64,000 nucleotides of DNA from Reichenbachiella ulvae (lineage in GTDB: Bacteria > Bacteroidota > Bacteroidia > Cytophagales > Cyclobacteriaceae). The position numbers were made by a program, and so were the translations under genes. The stretch's first letter is position 1, and every line of letters starts with the position of its first letter. Of the stretch, positions 9,509 through 19,236 are shown piece after piece. The stretch lies in contig NZ_JAOYOD010000001.1 in the NCBI RefSeq assembly GCF_025833875.1, positions 372,001-436,000 on the forward strand. Reading direction: 5' to 3'. Under the pieces are notes generated by a model. The model had not been told where the DNA came from and did no database searches. It saw only the letters and a program-made list of their open reading frames with translations.

Positions 9509-10771
9509 ATGGAAAGACGAAATTTTATTAAGCAAGCAACAAAAGTCACTGCAGGACTAGGGGCTGGACTTAGTTTGGTATCATGTAGCCAATCGAATGG
9601 TTCAAAAAAAATGGTAGCTCCTTGGCCTGATGATCAACGCATTCGAATAGGAATTATAGGAGTGGGCAATAGAGGAAGCTCTATTGTGGATGTGTTGAAT
9701 GCCTCACCAATTTTTAAAGTAATTGCATGTTGCGATGTGCTGAGTTTTAGACTCAATGATGCTATGAAACGCATCAATGATGAAGCTAAGGGCTATCGCG
9801 ACTATGAGGACTTGCTAAAAAATGATGAGCTAGAAGCAGTGGTGATTAGTACGCCATTGCACGAACACTACAGGATAGCGATGGATGCTCTAGATGCAGA
9901 TCTACATATCATGTGTGAGAAAGCTCTCGCTCATGATATAGAACAGTCACAAAATATCAAACGTAAAGCGGATCAGAGTAATAAGCTATTTCAGATTTCA
10001 TATCAGTACCAACTCAACCCCACTTTTAAGGCGATCAAAGACATCATCCATAGCGGCCACTGTGGAAAGGTTATGCGTATTGACGCTTGTTGGCACAGGA
10101 ATAGCAATTGGCGCAGGCCAGTTGAGAATCCCGCATTGGAGCGACAAATTAACTGGCGAATGTATCGTGAATATTCGGGAGGACTCATGGCCGAGCTAGG
10201 TTCTCACCATCTCAATATGATAGATAATATCATGGGAACTCATCCTGTCAAAGTGGTTGGATCTGGGGGGATCGATTATTGGAAGGATGGAAGAGAGGTG
10301 TTTGATAATGTCTACACAATATTTGATTATCCTAATGGTGCCAAAGCATCATTTAGTTCGATTCTGTCTAATAAATACGAAGATCAAACCATTAAATTCT
10401 ATGGTGACAAAGCAACGATTGTGACCAATCAGATGAATGAGGCTTACATTTATCCTGAAGGTGAATCGGCTTCAGGTTGGGGAGAAGGGATAGATGGAGT
10501 TTCTGGAGCTTCGATTAAACTAGTAGATGATGACCAAGTCCAGGGAAGAAAAATCACACCTAGGGAGGAAGTAAATAACTGTCCTTTTGAGGATAATTAT
10601 ATGAAAACGACTTGGTTACTCTATGACAATTTTGCCGCTGCAATCAAAGGAGAAAAGGAACTACTTGTGGGATTGGAGGATGGATATCAAAGTGCCATTT
10701 CAGTTCATATGGCCAATATGGCTATGAGAGAGGAACGGACGGTGAAGTGGCTACCCGAGTATGATATATGA
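9509..10771 (+). CDS. Gfo/Idh/MocA oxidoreductase, Tat lipoprotein
   Basis: A 420-residue NAD(P)-dependent sugar oxidoreductase exported folded by the Tat system: RRNFIK at residues 3-8, then a lipobox LVSC with Cys26. The Rossmann motif IGIIGVGNRG begins near residue 47, the family EKA motif (CEKALAHD) follows, and AELGSHHLNMID carries the His that usually takes part in catalysis. I use the ATG at 9509; an upstream in-frame TTG at 9500 would add three residues in front of the Tat signal. In Bacteroidota, periplasmic members of this family oxidise the C3 hydroxyl of glycosides to 3-keto sugars, which DUF1080 proteins then cleave; the next gene is a DUF1080 protein, which supports this role. 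Substrate is not determinable. Confidence 0.88.
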   Translation: MERRNFIKQATKVTAGLGAGLSLVSCSQSNGSKKMVAPWPDDQRIRIGIIGVGNRGSSIVDVLNASPIFKVIACCDVLSFRLNDAMKRINDEAKGYRDYEDLLKNDELEAVVISTPLHEHYRIAMDALDADLHIMCEKALAHDIEQSQNIKRKADQSNKLFQISYQYQLNPTFKAIKDIIHSGHCGKVMRIDACWHRNSNWRRPVENPALERQINWRMYREYSGGLMAELGSHHLNMIDNIMGTHPVKVVGSGGIDYWKDGREVFDNVYTIFDYPNGAKASFSSILSNKYEDQTIKFYGDKATIVTNQMNEAYIYPEGESASGWGEGIDGVSGASIKLVDDDQVQGRKITPREEVNNCPFEDNYMKTTWLLYDNFAAAIKGEKELLVGLEDGYQSAISVHMANMAMREERTVKWLPEYDI

Positions 10772-10790
10772 ACAAATAAATAAATACTAA

Positions 10791-12170
10791 ATGAAACTAT
10801 TAAAACTAATGGTCCTTGGCTTGATGCTGGGAACGACTGCATCGGCTCAGTCTAATGACTGGAAGGTGTTGTTCAACGGTAAAAACCTAAAGGGTTGGAC
10901 CAAAATCAACGGACAGGCAGATTTCAAAGTAGAGAATGGGGTGATTGTGGGTGTAAGTAAGAGGAATACTCCTAATACTTTTTTGAGAACCAATAAGACT
11001 TATGGTGATTTTATTCTTGAGTATGAAGCCAAAATCGATCCTGCTTTGAATGCAGGGGTGCAAATCCGAAGCAATACTCAAGCGGATTATAGAAATGGAA
11101 AGGTGCATGGCTATCAAGTAGAATTAGATCCAAGTGATAGGGCATGGTCTGGTGGCATCTATGATGAGCAAAGAAGAGGATGGCTGTACAATTTGGAAGG
11201 AAATGAGGCAGGAAAGCTAGCCTTTAAACAAAATGAATGGAACCAGTTCAGGGTAGAGGCGATTGGTAATAGTATCAGAGTTTGGCTCAATGGTGTACCG
11301 ACAGCCGATTTGGTAGATGACATGACCGCTAGTGGATTCATTGCCTTGCAGGTTCATACAATAGAGAATGAGGATCAGGAAGGTAAAGAAATCCGCTACA
11401 GAAACATTCGCATCCAAACCAAAAATCTTCAAGAGGTTAAAACTACTGTGAGTAATGAGATCAAGGAGGAAAGTTACCTGCTGAATACGCTGACCAAAAG
11501 AGAACAAGCCGATGGTTGGAAGCTTCTTTGGGATGGACAGTCCACGGATGGTTGGCGTGGAGCAAAATTGGATCGGTTTCCAGATAATGGATGGAGCATG
11601 GAGAATGGTCTACTCACTGTGGCAGACAATGATGGGGCCGAATCTGAAAATGGGGGAGATATCGTCACCATCAAAAAATATGAGAATTTCATACTGGAAG
11701 TCGACTTTAAGTTCAGTGAAGGAGCAAATAGCGGTATTAAGTATTTTGTGGACACAGAGCTAAATAAAGGTAAAGGTTCATCAATAGGCTGTGAATTTCA
11801 GATACTGGATGACAAGTTGCATCCCGACGCTAAAAAAGGAGTGGAAGGCAACAGAACAGTAGGGTCGCTTTATGATTTGATTACGGCTGATGCACGACTA
11901 TATACCGAGGCTAAAGGTCCGCAAAAGAGAGTCAACGTCTATGGATGGAATAGGGCAAGAATAATCGTTCAAGGTCAGAAAGTACAGCACTACCTCAACG
12001 GTATGAAGGTGGTAGAATACGAAAGAGGTACACAGATGTGGAAGGCTCTGGTAGCCTACAGTAAGTATCAAAAATGGCCCATCTTCGGGGAGGCGCCCAT
12101 AGGTCATATCCTGCTACAAGATCACGGAAATGAGGTTTCGTTTAAAAACATTAAAATCAAGGAATTGTAA
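10791..12170 (+). CDS. Double DUF1080 protein (3-keto-glycoside hydrolase-like)
   Basis: A 459-residue exported protein (signal peptide to about residue 20, TASAQ) with two DUF1080 (3-keto-disaccharide hydrolase) domains: about 22-210, opening [15 protein letters not shown], and about 240-459, opening [15 protein letters not shown]. Both are lectin-like jelly rolls with the typical GVQIRS and GIKYFV strands. DUF1080 enzymes cleave glycosides already oxidised at C3, so the protein fits with the Tat oxidoreductases on both sides (19 bp upstream, 3 bp downstream). Single-domain members are about half this length; a tandem arrangement could mean one catalytic and one binding domain. Which domain is active cannot be told from sequence alone. 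Confidence 0.88.
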   Translation: MKLLKLMVLGLMLGTTASAQSNDWKVLFNGKNLKGWTKINGQADFKVENGVIVGVSKRNTPNTFLRTNKTYGDFILEYEAKIDPALNAGVQIRSNTQADYRNGKVHGYQVELDPSDRAWSGGIYDEQRRGWLYNLEGNEAGKLAFKQNEWNQFRVEAIGNSIRVWLNGVPTADLVDDMTASGFIALQVHTIENEDQEGKEIRYRNIRIQTKNLQEVKTTVSNEIKEESYLLNTLTKREQADGWKLLWDGQSTDGWRGAKLDRFPDNGWSMENGLLTVADNDGAESENGGDIVTIKKYENFILEVDFKFSEGANSGIKYFVDTELNKGKGSSIGCEFQILDDKLHPDAKKGVEGNRTVGSLYDLITADARLYTEAKGPQKRVNVYGWNRARIIVQGQKVQHYLNGMKVVEYERGTQMWKALVAYSKYQKWPIFGEAPIGHILLQDHGNEVSFKNIKIKEL

Positions 12171-12173
12171 GTT

Positions 12174-13502
12174 ATGGAGAATTCTAGAAGGAAATTTATC
12201 AAAAATGCAGCTGTAGGGTCTGCAGGTTTTATGCTAGCAGGTTCTGCCCTATCCGCCAAAAGTTATAGTCAAATATTAGGTGCTAACGATCGTATACATG
12301 TAGCAGTATTAGGTCTGGGCAGACGTTTGGGAGGTTTCATTGATCCATTGACTCAGTCTTCAAGCAATGTTGAGCTTAGGTATCTCTGTGATGTGATGGC
12401 AAGCCAGAGAGAAAAAGCTGCTTCCATTTTTGCAGACAAATTGGATTATAAACCGAAGCTGGAAAATGATTTGCGAAAAGTATTTGCAGATAAAAAAGTA
12501 GATGCCGTTTTCAATGCGACCCCAGATCACTGGCATGCACCTGGATCCATTATGGCGCTGGAGGCAGGAAAACACGTGTATGTAGAGAAGCCATGTAGTC
12601 ACAATATGAATGAAAACGAATTGCTGGTAGCAGCAGCGCAAAAGTATGGTAAAGTCGTACAGATGGGTAACCAACAGCGTTCCTCGGCTCATAGTGTGCA
12701 TATCATCAATGAAATACACAAAGGCTTGATCGGTAAGGCATACAAGGCCGTAGCCTTCTATACCAATAAGCGAGGTAGAGTGCCTAATCAACAGGCTGCT
12801 CCAGTCCCGCAAGGATTGGATTGGGAGTTGTTTCAAGGACCCGCACCCCGCAGAGCTTATACTTCAGAGACCTGGGATTACAACTGGCACTGGTACGGGT
12901 GGGACTATGGTACTGCGGAGGCAGGCAATAACGGTACGCACGAAATGGATATAGCTCGATGGGCACTACGGGTAGATTTTCCTAACCGTGTAGATGTAGA
13001 TGCGGCCAAGGGCCAATATTTGAATGATGGATGGGAGATGTATGATACAATGGAGGCTACTTTCAAATTTGACGACAACAAATCGATCAAATGGGATGGG
13101 CGTAGCAGAAATGGCTATGATACCTATGGGTATGATCGAGGGACCATTATCTACGGAAGTGAGGGTAGTGTTTTTGTCAATAGGAATAAGTACATCGTTT
13201 ATGATTTGGCGGGAAAAGTCGTGAAAGATTTTGCGTCAGATCAGCAAGAAGCTGGAGTGGCCCTGGGAGGAGGAGGATCAGCCTCTACACGTCATGCCCA
13301 GAACTTTTTCAATTCGATTAGAGGAAAGGAACAGCTGACAGCACCGATCGAAGATGCATCGGTGAGTATGGCTATGGTTCACTACACCAATGTGGCCTAT
13401 CGAGTAGGTAAAGGCTTTGATATCGATCCATCTGGTAAGTTTATGGATCAAGAGGCTTTGAAACTGTGGGCCAGAGAATATGAAAAAGGTTGGGAAATCT
13501 AG
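12174..13502 (+). CDS. Gfo/Idh/MocA oxidoreductase, Tat-exported
   Basis: A 442-residue sugar oxidoreductase with a Tat signal (SRRKFIK, residues 4-10) and a hydrophobic stretch ending near SALSAKS; no lipobox Cys, so soluble in the periplasm. The dinucleotide motif VAVLGLGRR is at about 43-51, the family EKP motif appears as YVEKPCSHN, and GTHEMDIARWAL carries the likely catalytic His. It begins 3 bp after the DUF1080 gene, so the two are probably translationally coupled. It differs strongly from the first Gfo/Idh/MocA protein of this operon; a pair may oxidise different sugars, or one may reverse the other's reaction. A strong hairpin follows the stop codon. Confidence 0.9.
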   Translation: MENSRRKFIKNAAVGSAGFMLAGSALSAKSYSQILGANDRIHVAVLGLGRRLGGFIDPLTQSSSNVELRYLCDVMASQREKAASIFADKLDYKPKLENDLRKVFADKKVDAVFNATPDHWHAPGSIMALEAGKHVYVEKPCSHNMNENELLVAAAQKYGKVVQMGNQQRSSAHSVHIINEIHKGLIGKAYKAVAFYTNKRGRVPNQQAAPVPQGLDWELFQGPAPRRAYTSETWDYNWHWYGWDYGTAEAGNNGTHEMDIARWALRVDFPNRVDVDAAKGQYLNDGWEMYDTMEATFKFDDNKSIKWDGRSRNGYDTYGYDRGTIIYGSEGSVFVNRNKYIVYDLAGKVVKDFASDQQEAGVALGGGGSASTRHAQNFFNSIRGKEQLTAPIEDASVSMAMVHYTNVAYRVGKGFDIDPSGKFMDQEALKLWAREYEKGWEI

Positions 13503-13532
13503 TCTTGATAATAAATTGGTCAGTGAATTTAC

Positions 13533-13564
13533 AGACCCTGTTTTCCTTGTTGAAAACAGGGTCT
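13533..13564. terminator. Strong hairpin between operon segments
   Basis: A perfect 13-bp stem (AGACCCTGTTTTC at 13533-13545, complement at 13552-13564) with a 6-base loop. It lacks a T run, so it could be an attenuator or an mRNA-stabilising 3' hairpin rather than a full terminator. It lies 12 bp before the phosphoesterase start. Confidence 0.65.
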
Positions 13565-13576
13565 ATCTAAAAGAAA

Positions 13577-14386
13577 ATGATAAATAAATATTTATATCTC
13601 CTTATTATAGTAGGTTTTTTTGCTTGTAAACAAGTTCCACCTTCTTTCACCTTTGTGCAGCTCTGTGATACCCAGCTGGGCATGGGGGGCTATGAGCACG
13701 ACAAGGCGAGCTTCGAACAGGCGGTAAAACAGATCAATGCCTTAGATCCTGCATTCGTAGTGGTATGTGGTGACCTAGTCAATGATGCTTCTGATTCCTC
13801 ATTTTCGGATTTCAATTCTATCAGAGAGGGCTTTCGTATGCCCTGCTATTTGGCATCCGGCAATCATGATGTAGGTAACCTGCCCACAGCTCAATCTTTG
13901 ATTTATTACAGAGAGAAGATAGGGGATGATTATTATCAATTTGAATATTCTGATGTGGCCTTTTTGGTGACCAATACTCAACTATGGAAGGCAGAGGTGC
14001 CTGAAGAGTCACAACGCCATCATGATTGGTTCATGGAATCATTGAAGGCGAACAAAAACAAATTTCAATCCCAAGTCGTCATTGGGCATTATCCTTTGTA
14101 CATCGATTCTATATCAGAGGAAGAAGCCTATTTTAACTTGCCATCGGATAAACGATTCTCACTCGTTGAGGCTTTTGAACAAAACCACGTACGTGCCTAT
14201 TTGAGTGGACATACTCATCATCGAATGATCAATCAGTACAATAGTATATGGATGGTGGGAGGGGATCCTACCAGTAAGGTGTTTGATGAAAATCCTCTGG
14301 GGTTCAGAGTATGGACTGTATCGGCTGATACATTATTACATGACTTTGTTGCATTAGAAGGATTCGAATTTTCGACAGAAAAATGA
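13577..14386 (+). CDS. Calcineurin-like phosphoesterase lipoprotein (CPPED1-like)
   Basis: A 269-residue metallophosphoesterase with a lipoprotein signal (VGFFAC, Cys17). The metal-binding motifs appear in order: VQLCDTQLG (the usual DxH with Gln replacing His, as in CPPED1-like members), VVCGDLVND, ASGNHD, VIGHYP and SGHTHH. It would hydrolyse a phosphate ester or phosphodiester in the periplasm with two bound metal ions. In this cluster a phosphatase would fit a phosphorylated glycan, in line with the GH92 whose acid residue is Gln. The hairpin just upstream suggests its expression is partly separate from the genes before it. Substrate is unknown. Confidence 0.85.
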   Translation: MINKYLYLLIIVGFFACKQVPPSFTFVQLCDTQLGMGGYEHDKASFEQAVKQINALDPAFVVVCGDLVNDASDSSFSDFNSIREGFRMPCYLASGNHDVGNLPTAQSLIYYREKIGDDYYQFEYSDVAFLVTNTQLWKAEVPEESQRHHDWFMESLKANKNKFQSQVVIGHYPLYIDSISEEEAYFNLPSDKRFSLVEAFEQNHVRAYLSGHTHHRMINQYNSIWMVGGDPTSKVFDENPLGFRVWTVSADTLLHDFVALEGFEFSTEK

Positions 14387-14508
14387 ATAAAGTCCACCAT
14401 TTTATTGCCGCTTTAATTCCTTATTAATTGACAGTTAATCTGTTCATGTTTCATTCGCTACTGGTAATAGTCAAGTAGACTGATAGAGGAAACTAAATTG
14501 GAATAGGC

Positions 14509-15915
14509 GTGAGGTTAAACTTGTGTAGGAGATGGGGAGTAATTGTTATAGTAGTGATATTCTTTTGCTGGGGATGCAAGAGTATTTCAAATCAAAAAAC
14601 GGAAACCCCCAATGTTTTAATCATACTGACAGATGATATGGGGTACGGAGATATATCCGCCTATAATGAATCTGCAGTTTCTACTCCTGCAATTGATCGA
14701 ATTGGGAAGGAAGGGGTTATTTGTACAGATTTTTATGTTCCCACTCCGTATTGTGCACCTTCCAGAGCCTCATTGCTGACTGGTCGGTTTCCACTTAGAC
14801 ATGGACTGATCCATAATCCGACTCCCGATGCAGGGATTGATGACATAGGGTTGTCCTCCCGAGAAATAACCTTGGCGGAACTTTTGTCCGATGCGGGATA
14901 CAAAACCCAATGCATAGGTAAGTGGCATCTGGGGCACAAAGAGGAGTATTTTCCTACCAACCATGGATTCGATGATTATTATGGTATTTTATACTCAAAT
15001 GATATGAGACCAGTCCAGATGATACACAATCTGGACACGGTGAGCTATCCAGTCAATCAAAATAATCTGACCAGGGATTATACAAACAGAGCATTGGATT
15101 TTTTGGAAGAAAATAAGGATCGCCCCTTTTACCTCCAGTTCAATCATGCCATGCCTCATAAACCTTTGGCAGTATCAGAAGAATTTTATACACCAGAATC
15201 ACCAGAGGATTTATATCAGGATGTGATAAATGAGTTGAACTGGTCCACCGATATGATTATGAACAAGTTGGAGGAGTTGGGGGTTTTGGATCAAACGATT
15301 GTTATTTTTATGTCGGACAATGGTCCCTGGTATGGAGGCGATGCAGGAGGTCTCAAAGGCATGAAGGCTACCACTTGGGAAGGAGGGATTCGCGTGCCTT
15401 TTATGATTCGATTCCCTGAGCGTTTTTCTTCGGACAGTCGAGTATCAGTACCCTGCTCATCATTAGATGTATTGCCTACGGTCCTGACACTCACACAAGT
15501 GGAGCCTGTAAAACTTAATACTCTGGATGGGCAGGACATAACAGATGTTTTGAATGGTAAATGCACCGAACATCAGCCTGTATTTAGTCTCCATGATGAT
15601 CAGATCATGTCCATTCGACATGAAGACTTTAAACTTTTTGTCAAATCTCCACGAAGTACTAGGCTTCCTCTTGACTGGATCGATCCGCGTGCTCCTGATG
15701 ATAGCACGATTATCGCCAGAGCAGAGCAGGCTGGGCCTGAAGATTATCCAGGGGTATTTCCCTTAAAACCTAAAGAGGATATTCAGTTGTTCGATCTGAG
15801 TCAAGATAGAACCGAGTCTAAGGATTTGTCAGTGGACAAGCCGGGCAGGGTGGTCAATCTACTTCAGGTATATGAAGATTATCGAGCCAATTTTCAATTG
15901 CCTAATTCAAAGTAA
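14509..15915 (+). CDS. Sulfatase, arylsulfatase A-like lipoprotein
   Basis: A 468-residue formylglycine sulfatase. It starts at GTG, since no ATG lies before the signal sequence and AGAGGAAA stands upstream. The short signal ends in a non-standard lipobox (FCWGC, Cys23). The metal motif ILTDDMGYGD is followed by the signature C-A-P-S-R at Cys82, then GKWHLGH, and MSDNGPWYGG near the second metal site. The pattern resembles arylsulfatase A and N-acetylgalactosamine-6-sulfatase type enzymes more than the other two sulfatases here. It begins a sub-operon with the next sulfatase (26 bp downstream). Probably periplasmic or outer-membrane anchored; substrate linkage not known. Confidence 0.9.
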   Translation: MRLNLCRRWGVIVIVVIFFCWGCKSISNQKTETPNVLIILTDDMGYGDISAYNESAVSTPAIDRIGKEGVICTDFYVPTPYCAPSRASLLTGRFPLRHGLIHNPTPDAGIDDIGLSSREITLAELLSDAGYKTQCIGKWHLGHKEEYFPTNHGFDDYYGILYSNDMRPVQMIHNLDTVSYPVNQNNLTRDYTNRALDFLEENKDRPFYLQFNHAMPHKPLAVSEEFYTPESPEDLYQDVINELNWSTDMIMNKLEELGVLDQTIVIFMSDNGPWYGGDAGGLKGMKATTWEGGIRVPFMIRFPERFSSDSRVSVPCSSLDVLPTVLTLTQVEPVKLNTLDGQDITDVLNGKCTEHQPVFSLHDDQIMSIRHEDFKLFVKSPRSTRLPLDWIDPRAPDDSTIIARAEQAGPEDYPGVFPLKPKEDIQLFDLSQDRTESKDLSVDKPGRVVNLLQVYEDYRANFQLPNSK

Positions 15916-15941
15916 AAGTGTTAACATCAAAAATAGAAAGA

Positions 15942-17330
15942 ATGAAGAAATTCAGAATTCAATGGTTAATCGTATTCGTTTTATCAGTAGTGGGTTGTAC
16001 CCAACCAAAAGATGAAAACACAACTGTAGAAAACTCTGATCAAAATGTACTTTTCATCATCGTAGACGACTTGAAACCGACTTTAGGTAGTTATGGTGAT
16101 ACGCTGGCCATTACACCCAATGTGGATCGCTTGGCTGATATGGGGATTCAGTTCAGAAATGCCCACTGCAATTTTGCAGTGTGTGGACCAAGTAGAGGTT
16201 CTTTTTTATCCGGTCTCAGACCCGAAACTCTGGGTATTCTCGACAATGTTACTCCTTTACAGTCTGTTCTGGGAGATAGAGTGACTTTGCCTCATTTTTT
16301 TAAGCAGAATGGATTTGAAACAGTAGGAATCGGGAAGACATTTCATGACAAAGAACCAGATCATGAAGATACCAAGGCATGGGACGCTTATTTTAAATTC
16401 ACTACCTCCGAGTTAGGAGAAAAAGGAGAAAAGCGAAACTTGACCAATGGAGAATTTCCATGGTGCTATTGGCAGGCTGCTGAAGGAGAAGATATTGATC
16501 AGCAGGATGGTCAGGTCACCCAAAAGGCCGTGGACCTGATCAGTACCCAAAGAGACAAGCCTTTCTTTTTAGCTGTAGGGCTGCACAAACCACATGATCC
16601 ATTTGTTGCTCCCAAAAAGTATTTTGACATGTATCCACTAGAAAATTGCACACCTCCATCCTTGCCGGAGGACTGGGAGCGAGCGTACCCTTATTCCCTA
16701 CCTGGGTGGTCAGAGGTGTTTGATAAAATGACCGAGCAGGATCAGCGTGAGTTTATTCGCTCTTACTATGCCTGCACCTCATTTATGGATGCACAGGTAG
16801 GACGTATGCTGGATGCTTTGGAAGAGACGGGACAGTTGGACAATACTCTCATCGTTTTGATAGGTGATCATGGTTATCACCTGGGCGAACACGGCTGGTG
16901 GAACAAGGTAACGGTATATGAAGAAGGTACCAATGCACCCATGATCATTGCTGGCAATGCGGTGAAAAATAAAGGGGTTGAGACAGAGGCATTGGTGGAG
17001 TTCATAGATATATACCCTACTTTGATAGATGTGATGGGAATCGAAGGTGCTCCAGAGCATCTTCAGGGTGAGAGTTTTGCTACAGTGCTAGCTACCCCGA
17101 CGGCAGATTTCAAAGAGGCCGTTTACGCAGTGACCAAAAGGGGAGATATGCTGGGACGAATGGTAAAAACAAAGCAATGGAGATACATCGAATGGGATGG
17201 GGGTGAGCAGGGAAAAGAACTGTATCACCAGACTGAAGATCCGCAGGAATATCAGAATCTGGCACTAGATCCTAACTATCAGGCACAAATAGAAAAGTTG
17301 TCCTCTTTACTTCGAAACAAAGAAATATAA
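15942..17330 (+). CDS. Sulfatase, iduronate-2-sulfatase-like lipoprotein
   Basis: A 462-residue sulfatase starting at ATG 15942; an upstream in-frame GTG at 15918 would put eight extra residues before a well-formed lipoprotein signal (SVVGC, Cys19). FIIVDDLKPTLGSYGD and the signature C-G-P-S-R at Cys81 match the iduronate-2-sulfatase group, as do GLHKPHDPF and IGDHGYHLGEHGWW. It would remove 2-O (or similarly placed) sulfates at the cell surface. Its TAA stop overlaps the ATG of the next gene by one base (TAATG), so the two are translationally coupled. Together with the two other sulfatases it implies a glycan with at least three kinds of sulfate position. Confidence 0.9.
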   Translation: MKKFRIQWLIVFVLSVVGCTQPKDENTTVENSDQNVLFIIVDDLKPTLGSYGDTLAITPNVDRLADMGIQFRNAHCNFAVCGPSRGSFLSGLRPETLGILDNVTPLQSVLGDRVTLPHFFKQNGFETVGIGKTFHDKEPDHEDTKAWDAYFKFTTSELGEKGEKRNLTNGEFPWCYWQAAEGEDIDQQDGQVTQKAVDLISTQRDKPFFLAVGLHKPHDPFVAPKKYFDMYPLENCTPPSLPEDWERAYPYSLPGWSEVFDKMTEQDQREFIRSYYACTSFMDAQVGRMLDALEETGQLDNTLIVLIGDHGYHLGEHGWWNKVTVYEEGTNAPMIIAGNAVKNKGVETEALVEFIDIYPTLIDVMGIEGAPEHLQGESFATVLATPTADFKEAVYAVTKRGDMLGRMVKTKQWRYIEWDGGEQGKELYHQTEDPQEYQNLALDPNYQAQIEKLSSLLRNKEI

Positions 17331-18232
17331 TGACTATATCGACCTTAAAACTCTTGTGTTTCTTGGCGCTGGCATATGGCAATATTCAGATTGTTTCTGC
17401 TCAGCTGTCCGAGGGTACGTTGGTATATGATGCACCGGATCAGGTGGTATGGCATGCAGCATCTCAGACCTGGTTTGTTTCCAGTTTGGGCGGAGGTATC
17501 TCCCTTGAAAAAGATGGATACGGCTGGATCAGTAGGCTGGATCGCGAGGGGCAGGTGATAGCTCCATATTGGATTGGTAAAGATGAAGGGATGCACGCAC
17601 CTTCAGGAATGACCCTCACCGAGAACTATTTGTTTGTTTGCGATAGGGATGGGGTCTATCAGGTGGATATAGAGAAGTCTCAGATTCACGCTTTTTTTGA
17701 AATACCAGATGGTGAATTTGTCAATGATGTAGCGATGGGTCCGGATGGGGAACTTTATGTCTCTGATTTTTTTGCCAATCGAATCTATCGCATTCAGCCA
17801 GAGAGTAAAAAAGTAGAAGTATGGCTCGAAACCGACAACCTTCTTTCTCCAGATGGATTGATGATAGATCAGGATCAACTCATAGTAGCATGTTGGGGAC
17901 GCCTAAGTGAGCCGGGAACATTCGAAACGTCTAAGTTAGGGGATCTGTTGAGTATAGATCTGAAATCTAAAAAGATACGAACCCTGGCACAGGATGTGGG
18001 CAATTTGGAGGGGATCACCAAAATTGGAAATGATTTCTACATCACCGATTGGGCTGCGGGTAAATTGCTAAAAGTCAAACCTAAGAGTGCTGAGGTTCAA
18101 ACGATACTATCTGGACTGGAGCATCCGACTGACCCGTGGTATGCTGAGAATTTAGATGTATTGGCATTTCCTCAGCATGGTACTAATCAGGTGCTTTTTT
18201 TGAATATGAATTCTAATCTTAGTGAGAAATGA
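17330..18232 (+). CDS. SMP-30/gluconolactonase-like exported beta-propeller
   Basis: A 300-residue protein with a signal peptide (to about residue 25, VSAQ) followed by repeated propeller blades such as GPDGELYVSDFFANRIYRI and LLSPDGLMIDQDQLIVACW. The fold matches SMP-30/NHL six-bladed propellers, which bind calcium and often open lactones. A lactonase would fit a pathway in which sugars are oxidised in the periplasm by the Gfo/Idh/MocA enzymes. It is coupled to both neighbours: TAATG with the sulfatase upstream and a 4-base overlap with the next gene. It could also be a non-catalytic binding protein. Confidence 0.7.
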   Translation: MTISTLKLLCFLALAYGNIQIVSAQLSEGTLVYDAPDQVVWHAASQTWFVSSLGGGISLEKDGYGWISRLDREGQVIAPYWIGKDEGMHAPSGMTLTENYLFVCDRDGVYQVDIEKSQIHAFFEIPDGEFVNDVAMGPDGELYVSDFFANRIYRIQPESKKVEVWLETDNLLSPDGLMIDQDQLIVACWGRLSEPGTFETSKLGDLLSIDLKSKKIRTLAQDVGNLEGITKIGNDFYITDWAAGKLLKVKPKSAEVQTILSGLEHPTDPWYAENLDVLAFPQHGTNQVLFLNMNSNLSEK

Positions 18233-19125
18233 TCCTTAAGGTATTGACCTTCAAAAATTTCATAGTCTTGATAGGCATTAGTCTTGCAACGTACGGTTGC
18301 AAGACACGCCTGTCTTGGGACCAACCAAAGTCGAAACATTGGCAGTTGAATAGCTACAATTTTGGAGGGCTGGAGTTGCTCTCTGCGGCAGATCAGGTCG
18401 ATTTGTTGAGATCTTCAGGATATGATGGGATTGTCTTGAGAGTGGCCAGACCCGAAAATTTTGAAATGCTGCCGGAGTTTCTCGCCTATGCGGATACATT
18501 CGATGACTTTGCGGTAGATGCGGCTTTTGTACGTTATAATTTTAATGATTCCATCGAATCAAGAGAAAGATGGCGAGTGGTAGTAGATCAGATCGCTGAC
18601 AAGCAAATCCAGCTTTGGGTCATATTTGGGAAAAAGGAAGTTGGATTCGGAGATGACTTTGTAGAGGCTAAATTGCGAGAAATACTAGAGTATGCAAAGC
18701 CGAGAGGAGTGGAAGTGATTTTATATCCTCATAGTGATTGCTATTTCGAATCGGCAGAAGAGGCTTTGCCTCTGGTTGAAAGAATCAATGACAGTCAGTT
18801 GAACCTGGCATTTCATCTCTACCACGAAGTGCGTGCACACAATGGTGCTCGGATAGATCAGGTCCTGGATAGGATACAGCATCGACTAGGAGCAGTGACC
18901 CTGGCAGGGACCGATTCTGTGGCGGATTACAGGTCTTCCCTCACCCGAGATAGCACTACGATCAAAGCATTAGGTCAGGGAACTTTTGATGTCGACCTGT
19001 TGCTTATCGAAATTCAAAAGATAGGATACTCGGGAAACATAGCTTTGATGAATTTTGGTATCAAACAAGCCCCGGCAGTCTATTTGAAAAACAATTCTAA
19101 AATCATGAAAGAATACATGGATTAA
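18229..19125 (+). CDS. TIM-barrel sugar isomerase/epimerase-like lipoprotein
   Basis: A 298-residue protein with a lipoprotein signal (ATYGC, Cys24) and the layout of the xylose isomerase-like TIM barrel family: VDLLRSSGYDGIVL near the start, EVILYPHSDCYFES, LNLAFHLYHEVRAHNG and GYSGNIALMNFG. These carry the acidic and His residues that normally bind metal. Exported members occur beside Gfo/Idh/MocA and DUF1080 proteins in Bacteroidota and are thought to act on keto-sugars. It overlaps the upstream SMP-30-like gene by 4 bases (ATGA) and is the last gene of the cluster; the tRNA fragment and terminator at 19.2 kb follow. Confidence 0.72.
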   Translation: MILKVLTFKNFIVLIGISLATYGCKTRLSWDQPKSKHWQLNSYNFGGLELLSAADQVDLLRSSGYDGIVLRVARPENFEMLPEFLAYADTFDDFAVDAAFVRYNFNDSIESRERWRVVVDQIADKQIQLWVIFGKKEVGFGDDFVEAKLREILEYAKPRGVEVILYPHSDCYFESAEEALPLVERINDSQLNLAFHLYHEVRAHNGARIDQVLDRIQHRLGAVTLAGTDSVADYRSSLTRDSTTIKALGQGTFDVDLLLIEIQKIGYSGNIALMNFGIKQAPAVYLKNNSKIMKEYMD

Positions 19126-19185
19126 ATGGTTCATGTGATACTGAATTGACACAAAACCCATTTTTTTCGCTTTGAGGATTTTGCT

Positions 19186-19236
19186 AATCGACATCATAAC
19201 CCGAAGTCCTCAGCTTCGAGTCCTGCTCCCGCTACT
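19186..19236 (+). repeat. Left tRNA-Met 3' fragment, candidate attachment site
   Basis: This stretch matches the fragment at 50815-50868: TCATAACCCGAAG and a 22-base block covering the T-loop, 3' acceptor strand and the bases after it are shared. Here the 5' half of the anticodon stem is damaged and the T-arm carries changes, so it cannot be a working tRNA. The rest of 19126-19452 holds the terminator below and AT-rich sequence without a recognisable gene. Confidence 0.7.
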
